Assembly (NCBI GenBank): GCA_958496175.1
Contig: OY292276.1
Span: 55,503,080 to 55,567,079, forward strand
Reading direction: 5' to 3'
Length of the DNA stretch: 64,000 bases
DNA from: Sisyra terminalis
Taxonomy: Eukaryota; Arthropoda; Insecta; Neuroptera; Sisyridae
Below are positions 59,061 through 64,000 of this stretch, one piece after another. The notes beneath the pieces were generated by a model. It was not told the DNA's origin. It made no database searches and saw only the letters and a list, made by a program, of their open reading frames with translations. Within the stretch, counting starts at the first letter, position 1; every line of letters begins with the position of its first letter. The position numbers and the translations under genes are program-made.

Positions 59061-61480
59061 CAAATTAGAGTAATTCGACTAAACTTTTTTTCCCCTTCAG
59101 AGGATCAAAATTAACTTTATAGAAGGATCGTTGTTGATCAATTTATTTCATGAAACATTTTTTTTTGCTTTGTAAGAATATTTCCGGATATATCTTACAA
59201 CTCTTGAACCGATAGTTTTAAAGAACCCAAAAAAATATATCCTAGAGAGTCAAGAAATAGTCTTGAAGATCTATATTTTTTTTCAAAAAACCAATGTGTT
59301 GTAGATCAAAGAATTTTACGATTTTGAATAGAAATAAATTCGAATTTCACAATTTCCAATTTTAAAGAGTGCCAGAGGAAAAAAGAAAGGATCTAGACGT
59401 ATCTTGAATTTCAATGAACTAATTTATTATCTTCTCACGGCTAACCCATTAAAAAAGTATAGAAGATATTGATCAATATTGATCAAGATTATTGTTGAAA
59501 GCTCATTAAAAGAAACCATTAAAAAATTACCAAATTCTAAACATTTAATTTAAAAAAAGCTTTGTCAATGCTCATTAATCAAATCACCTTAATTTTGTAC
59601 TTTTACCCTCCTCACCCCTATCATATACTTTAATAATACACCAATGAGCGAAATAATTTTTCCCAACATATTAACAAGCTATTTCCGTTCAAAAATTTCA
59701 CTCATCAATCTCCCTCAATAATTGATTGATTGTTTTTTTTTGCCCCGTGAATTCCCTCAAAATCCCAAAGGTCACGGCCAACGTGATTTGTCGCCGAAAT
59801 TATGTAAAAACGCCTCCAGAAAATCCTCTCGAAACGCAACCGAAAAAAAAAACACTTCACCTGCTTCCTCGCCCCAATTTCCCCTATAATTTCGGCGTCC
59901 TTCTTTCCCGCGAGAAACACCCCAAAAACGAAAAATGGCACAAAACAAAATCGAATCTATCGAAAACGAATCGAAACTCATTTGTCTTTTATCTCGTTTT
60001 CTTTTCATTTTTCTTATACGTATTTGGTAAATCCACCAAAAAAAAAAAAAAAAAGTTTTTCCCAAAAATAAATTCAAACTTCCCGCTGCTTTTCACATGT
60101 TTTCTCTCCCACTCCCGCCGTTCCTTATTGTTATTCATATGTAGTAAAACTTGTTTTATTTATCCCGGAAAAAATATGAGTGCAGTTAAAACAAATTGAT
60201 ATATTCCGGACAACGACAAAAAAAATCGGTTCAAATTCAAATATTTAAATTTTCCGCTTTATGTTGGTGGACGTTACATAAAATATGTCGCCCAAGAACA
60301 ATTCAAATTCGCCCCATTCTGCCCCGTTTTTCGTTTGAATTATGGAAGAATGGACCACATTATTTAGTGAAAAGAAACGAGCAAATAAAATACATTCTGA
60401 ACAATAAATCACCGTGTTGTATGCCGGAGAAAGAAGAAAAAAAAAACGTTTCTTGTCCACCATTTTCGAGAAACAAAATACAAACCAAAAGATCCAATCA
60501 TAATCAATTGTTTTTTGTTCCTACTTCGATTGTTTTTTGTTTTATAAATTTATAGTGTGTATTAGACCTTATTTAACGTATATCGGAGTGTATTATCTCT
60601 TCATTTGGATGCCATATCACTTGAGTATCTCTTGTCGTTAAAATTTACGGTACGAACGAGCGGAATGTTCTCTCGTAAAAATTTCCAAGATTATCCGAGA
60701 GAACAGGAATAATGAGGTGTAATTGGATGACCAAGAGGGTCTTTTATCGGAATTTGTCATTCAATCGCCTGTGTTTAATTCGAAAATGATTTTATCGAGA
60801 GATTAAAGTTGGTTTTAGTGTTAAATAGAACAGAATGACATCCTCACCCGGGTTAACCCCCCATTTTTGTTTTTTTGGTTTATTTTTTCCCAAATTAGAG
60901 CCTCTCTTTAATTCTAAGACAATCTATATTAGTAGAGGAATTCTTCTTTTTTCAAAGTCTTTTACTAACCTATTGTTCATAATAACTTTATAATTGCAAC
61001 TTATCCATAATAAAATCCAACTATAGTGTTCCAAAATCCTTAGTTTTGGATGACTTAAAAATACTCTCATACTCTTCATATTGAGAAAATCTACCTTTGC
61101 TATTTCAGTAGCTTTCCTAATTTCTTTTGTGTGATCTAGTTGGCTGTTTACGTCTCAGCCTACGTAGATGTATCATCGTATATCTGCAAGCTGATCGTCA
61201 TTTGTTACTATGTTTGTGACTATAGTTTCTTACGGACTCTATTAAGCCTCATTGGCACTATTGGAAATGTACTTTTAGTCTTCGAAATTTTAATCAATTC
61301 AAACATATTTCTCTTCTTATTAACCATATTATTATTGTTAATTTAATTTCCAAATCAAATCTTACCCCTATTTTAGATCTGTGAATATCTTTTGCAATTA
61401 TTAAGACTCTTCTTTATTATTTTCAGCGACCGAATAAAAGCTAATTACTGTAGTTGTTTTAACTAAAATAAAACCTAAAT
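59061..61480. other. Noncoding DNA
   Basis: Long open frames at 59705-60199 on both strands are low-complexity (poly-Lys and Phe/Leu-rich) and carry no motif. The region 60560-60830 is less AT-rich. No repeat copy is recognised. Confidence 0.45.
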
Positions 61481-61721
61481 TACAAAAATCAATTTTGTGT
61501 AACTTAATCTTAAATATAAAAATAATAAAATAAAATTTATTGCTCCCATAATATATTTATACCTTTGTTTACATTTTGTTTTAAATTTTAAGTGTGAAGT
61601 ACCTTGCATAAACCATCCAAGCAGCGTCTGTAGATCCTGATCTAGGATAGAGATTAGTTTACGATATTGTAGTTGGGGAAAAATAGATGGCAATTCTTAA
61701 AAAACCCCGAATATTGTTTCA
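61481..61721 (-). other. Probable 3' noncoding part of the Jockey element
   Basis: It follows the end of the ORF2 remnant on the minus strand and runs into A-rich sequence near 61500-61550 (minus strand). No target duplication or clean poly(A) was found. Confidence 0.4.
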
Positions 61722-63010
61722 GTTTTCAACTTGGTAAAAGACAATATGTCTTATTCTTTTATGTTTGTATTTTCTGTATTTGTGGAATACGTCATGGAGG
61801 GTGTAGTCATTGATGTTTCTAATTATTTGGCTAGGACCACTTTTAAAATGTATGTAGAATTTCCGCGACAAAGTAAGGATATATAAGTCTAGGGTAGTAT
61901 CTTTAATTTCTCATAAATATCATGTACTTTGTATTTGGCTGAGTAGTTTCCCAGCATTCTTAGTAATTTATTTTGGACTCTTTGTATTGTCAGATACTTG
62001 GTTTTTCTTACTGAACTCCAGACTGGACATGCATATATAAGCACTGGTCTGAGCACTTTTTTATATATTATTAATTTATTGCTGGTACACAGCCTTGGTT
62101 GTCTAATTAGCAATGGATATAAGATGTTAGTTCGGGCCATTAATTTATTTTTAGATTGTTTGATATGTTCAGAAAAGTTGAGTCTGTAATCCAGTTGCAT
62201 CCCCAAGTATCAAACTGTTTTTGCCCATTCTATATTTTTCCCATTTATTAATTTCTTTTTATGCTTGTTAGATCGTCTTCTAGTAAATAGGATAGCTTCG
62301 ATTTTACTATCATTGATCTTTATTTTCTATTTTTTAAAAAAAATCATTATTCTTTTTAAGACCTTGGTTATTCTGTTGGCTAATGTTTCAATTCTCCAGG
62401 AGAATTCAAAAATTGCTGTATCGTCAGCATATAGGGAAAGGAGAGTTTCGGGTGTCCGCGGTATATCATTTATTTGTAGTATAAATAGAATAGGTCCCAT
62501 AATAGGCCATTGAGGGACTCCAGACTTAATTAATCTGCTATTTGACATTTCATTTTTGATTTGCACAAAAAATTGGCGCTCTTTGAGATAACTATTGATT
62601 ATTATTATAATGTATCTTGGAAATTTCATTTTAATTAGTTTATATATTAGCCCTTCATGCCATAGAGTATCAAAAGCCTTTTCTATGTCAAGTAGAGCCA
62701 TCCCCGTGTGTTTATTACTGTTAAAGGTGTCAGTTATATGATCACATATTCTGTAAAGTTGCATTGTTGTGGAATGCGTGGGTCTGAATCCAAACTGTTC
62801 GGGTATTAGCATTATTTCTTTGTTAATATGCCCGTTTATTTGCCTGAGGATAGTTCGTTCGGCAATTTTGTGTAAGGTTGTTAGTAGGCTAATAGGTTTT
62901 TAACTAGGGGGGCTGAATGCTGGTTTACCAGGTTTGAGGATCGGAATCAGTTTAGATTTTTTGAATGTAATCTTAAATATAATAATACCGTTATGATTTA
63001 CGTCACAGTC
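61722..63010 (-). pseudogene. Jockey-type reverse transcriptase (ORF2) pseudogene, 5'-truncated
   Basis: Blocks in order on the minus strand: KSKLIPILKPGKPAF and KPISLLTTLHKIAERT (about 62840-62960), IPEQFGFRPTHSTT, LLDIEKAFDTLWHEGLIYKL, SGVPQWPIMGPILF, LYADDTAIF (YADD at 62420-62431), TRRRSNKHKKKLINGKN, YLGMQLDYRLNFSEHIKQS, then RPVLIYACPVWSS and IQRVQNKLLRMLG. The palm catalytic residues (D in LLDIEKAFD, YADD) are intact. GVPQGS has become GVPQWP, however, and at least three in-frame stops (before KPISLL, before KIKIND, before YLGMQL) plus a frameshift near 61885 break it. The endonuclease and ORF1 are missing. The last part, TLDLYILTLSRKFYIHF, ends near 61722. Confidence 0.9.
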
Positions 63011-64000
63011 CTTCATGAACAGTATTGTTAGGCATTCCATTTATCCTTACATTTTGGTTCTAAAAGTTGAAAATTTTTCCCTAATTGAACATTTGGGATT
63101 TCACAGCATCAAATTCTACTCAAATAATTGTTAAAAAATGCTTCCAAAAATAAACCGTTGTAAAATTGATTTTTTTCCTCTTCCCTGTTCCGTGTTCCGT
63201 GCTGCTCTTTCTTCCGAGACACTGAATTGTGTTTCGCTTTCATGCATAAAAAATGTCGTTTCGTTTACAATGTCGTTATTTTATTGCAAAAGGTGATTTT
63301 ATTTGATCGTACTGCGCGTTTATATATAAATGACTCGATTTTCTGTAACCGAAGCATGATCCAATGTACAAAATTGTTGCATAATTTTACTCAAAATTTA
63401 TTTAAAAATGTAATATACTTTTATTCCTTTCGTTCTTTTATATTCAAATGTCGGGTGTTAGATGTATGGGGATGCCTGCCTATATATGTAATGCATTGCA
63501 TTACTAAATCAATAGCCTGAAATATACATGAGCAAATTTTCTGTCGTCACCAAATGAATTTTACATCAAACAACAGCAATCCAATTTAGTATTTTCCATA
63601 TCGGGGATTTCAATGTGAGAAAATTGGGAACATTGAAGATTGAAAGAAAAAGATGGATTGTTTTTTGTCTGAGAAAAAAAAACAAAAAAGAAACGGCATG
63701 AATTTATGTACAGGTGTGAAAAGTTATACTTCTTTGGTATAGTACAAAATATGTTTTCGTTCCCCTGTCGTAGAATCTTCCGATAGTACCAGAACTGGCA
63801 CATCAGTGATAACTAAAATATGCTTATAAACAATTATAAACACAATTTCCATTTAATATCAAAATACTAATAAGTTAACATATGAATTGCGGCAAAGACA
63901 AGAACAAAGAATATAAAGTTTTAAATACATCTATGTTAGTTGAATACAAATATAATAGTTTTTGTCTCAAATTTGAACTATCATGTCGTTAGTTTCAACT
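63011..64000. other. AT-rich noncoding DNA
   Basis: No motif or repeat copy is recognised. The open frames here are short and anonymous. Confidence 0.45.

Noticed and set aside
59705..60199. 157-codon plus-strand frame with overlapping minus-strand frames
   Set aside because: Lys- and Phe-rich low complexity produced by A/T runs; open on both strands; no domain.
1..64000. tRNA, 5S rRNA, snRNA genes and CRISPR arrays
   Set aside because: I looked for B-box-like GGTTCGAATCC strings and for regularly spaced short repeats and found none convincing. The tandem repeats present are too long or too few to be CRISPR.

Overview
The window looks like AT-rich nuclear DNA from an insect. The evidence is the base composition, long runs of A or T, and decayed remnants of Jockey-type and RNase H-bearing non-LTR retrotransposons, mariner, Tc1, Helitron and hAT-like elements. 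I cannot name the species; a beetle is only a guess. There is no bacterial gene organisation, no recognisable tRNA or rRNA gene, and no CRISPR array. No complete cellular protein-coding gene is visible. Most short open frames are chance.

The best host-gene candidate is a plus-strand exon at 3249-3381. It has a pyrimidine-rich acceptor, a start codon in good context, ten codons beginning a hydrophobic N-terminus (METLRFIILL), and a strong donor. A CRE-like site and TATA box lie 1.4 kb upstream (1818-1843). If real, most of the window is intron of a large gene for a secreted or membrane protein.

Layout: 0.14-1.3 kb, a large foldback element with a 9-bp target duplication, with a relative at 37.9-38.9 kb. 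2.1-9.3 kb, Jockey, RNase H-type LINE and Tc1 scraps and a tiny retroposed insert. 9.36-13.3 kb, a roughly 4-kb mobile unit holding a broken gene of a widespread multicopy family marked by DSRDR. A 1.5-kb version without the gene lies inverted at 33.9-35.4 kb, and a second diverged gene copy is at 15.7-16.6 kb. 17.9-22.1 kb, three relatives of an inverted-repeat element; two carry a hammerhead-ribozyme-like core. 24.4-27.4 kb, a tandem hairpin repeat split by a 5'-truncated LINE with a 12-bp target duplication. 35.8-36.0 kb, a Helitron fragment. 43.4-46.7 kb, LINE fragments and a tandem/inverted repeat complex carrying the same ribozyme-like core. 51.5-53.5 kb, a Jockey scrap and a mariner transposase pseudogene. 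56.3 kb, a small hAT-type MITE. 57.3-59.1 kb, three roughly 590-bp tandem repeats with a better conserved core. 61.7-63.0 kb, a degenerate Jockey reverse transcriptase.

The DNA between these elements is mostly plain AT-rich sequence with a few GC-richer islands. It contains the heptamer AAAGCTC/GAGCTTT far more often than I would expect, often as inverted pairs. Together the features describe a transposon graveyard, probably inside a large intron or gene-poor interval. All similarity calls come from recognising protein motifs by eye, without database searches.
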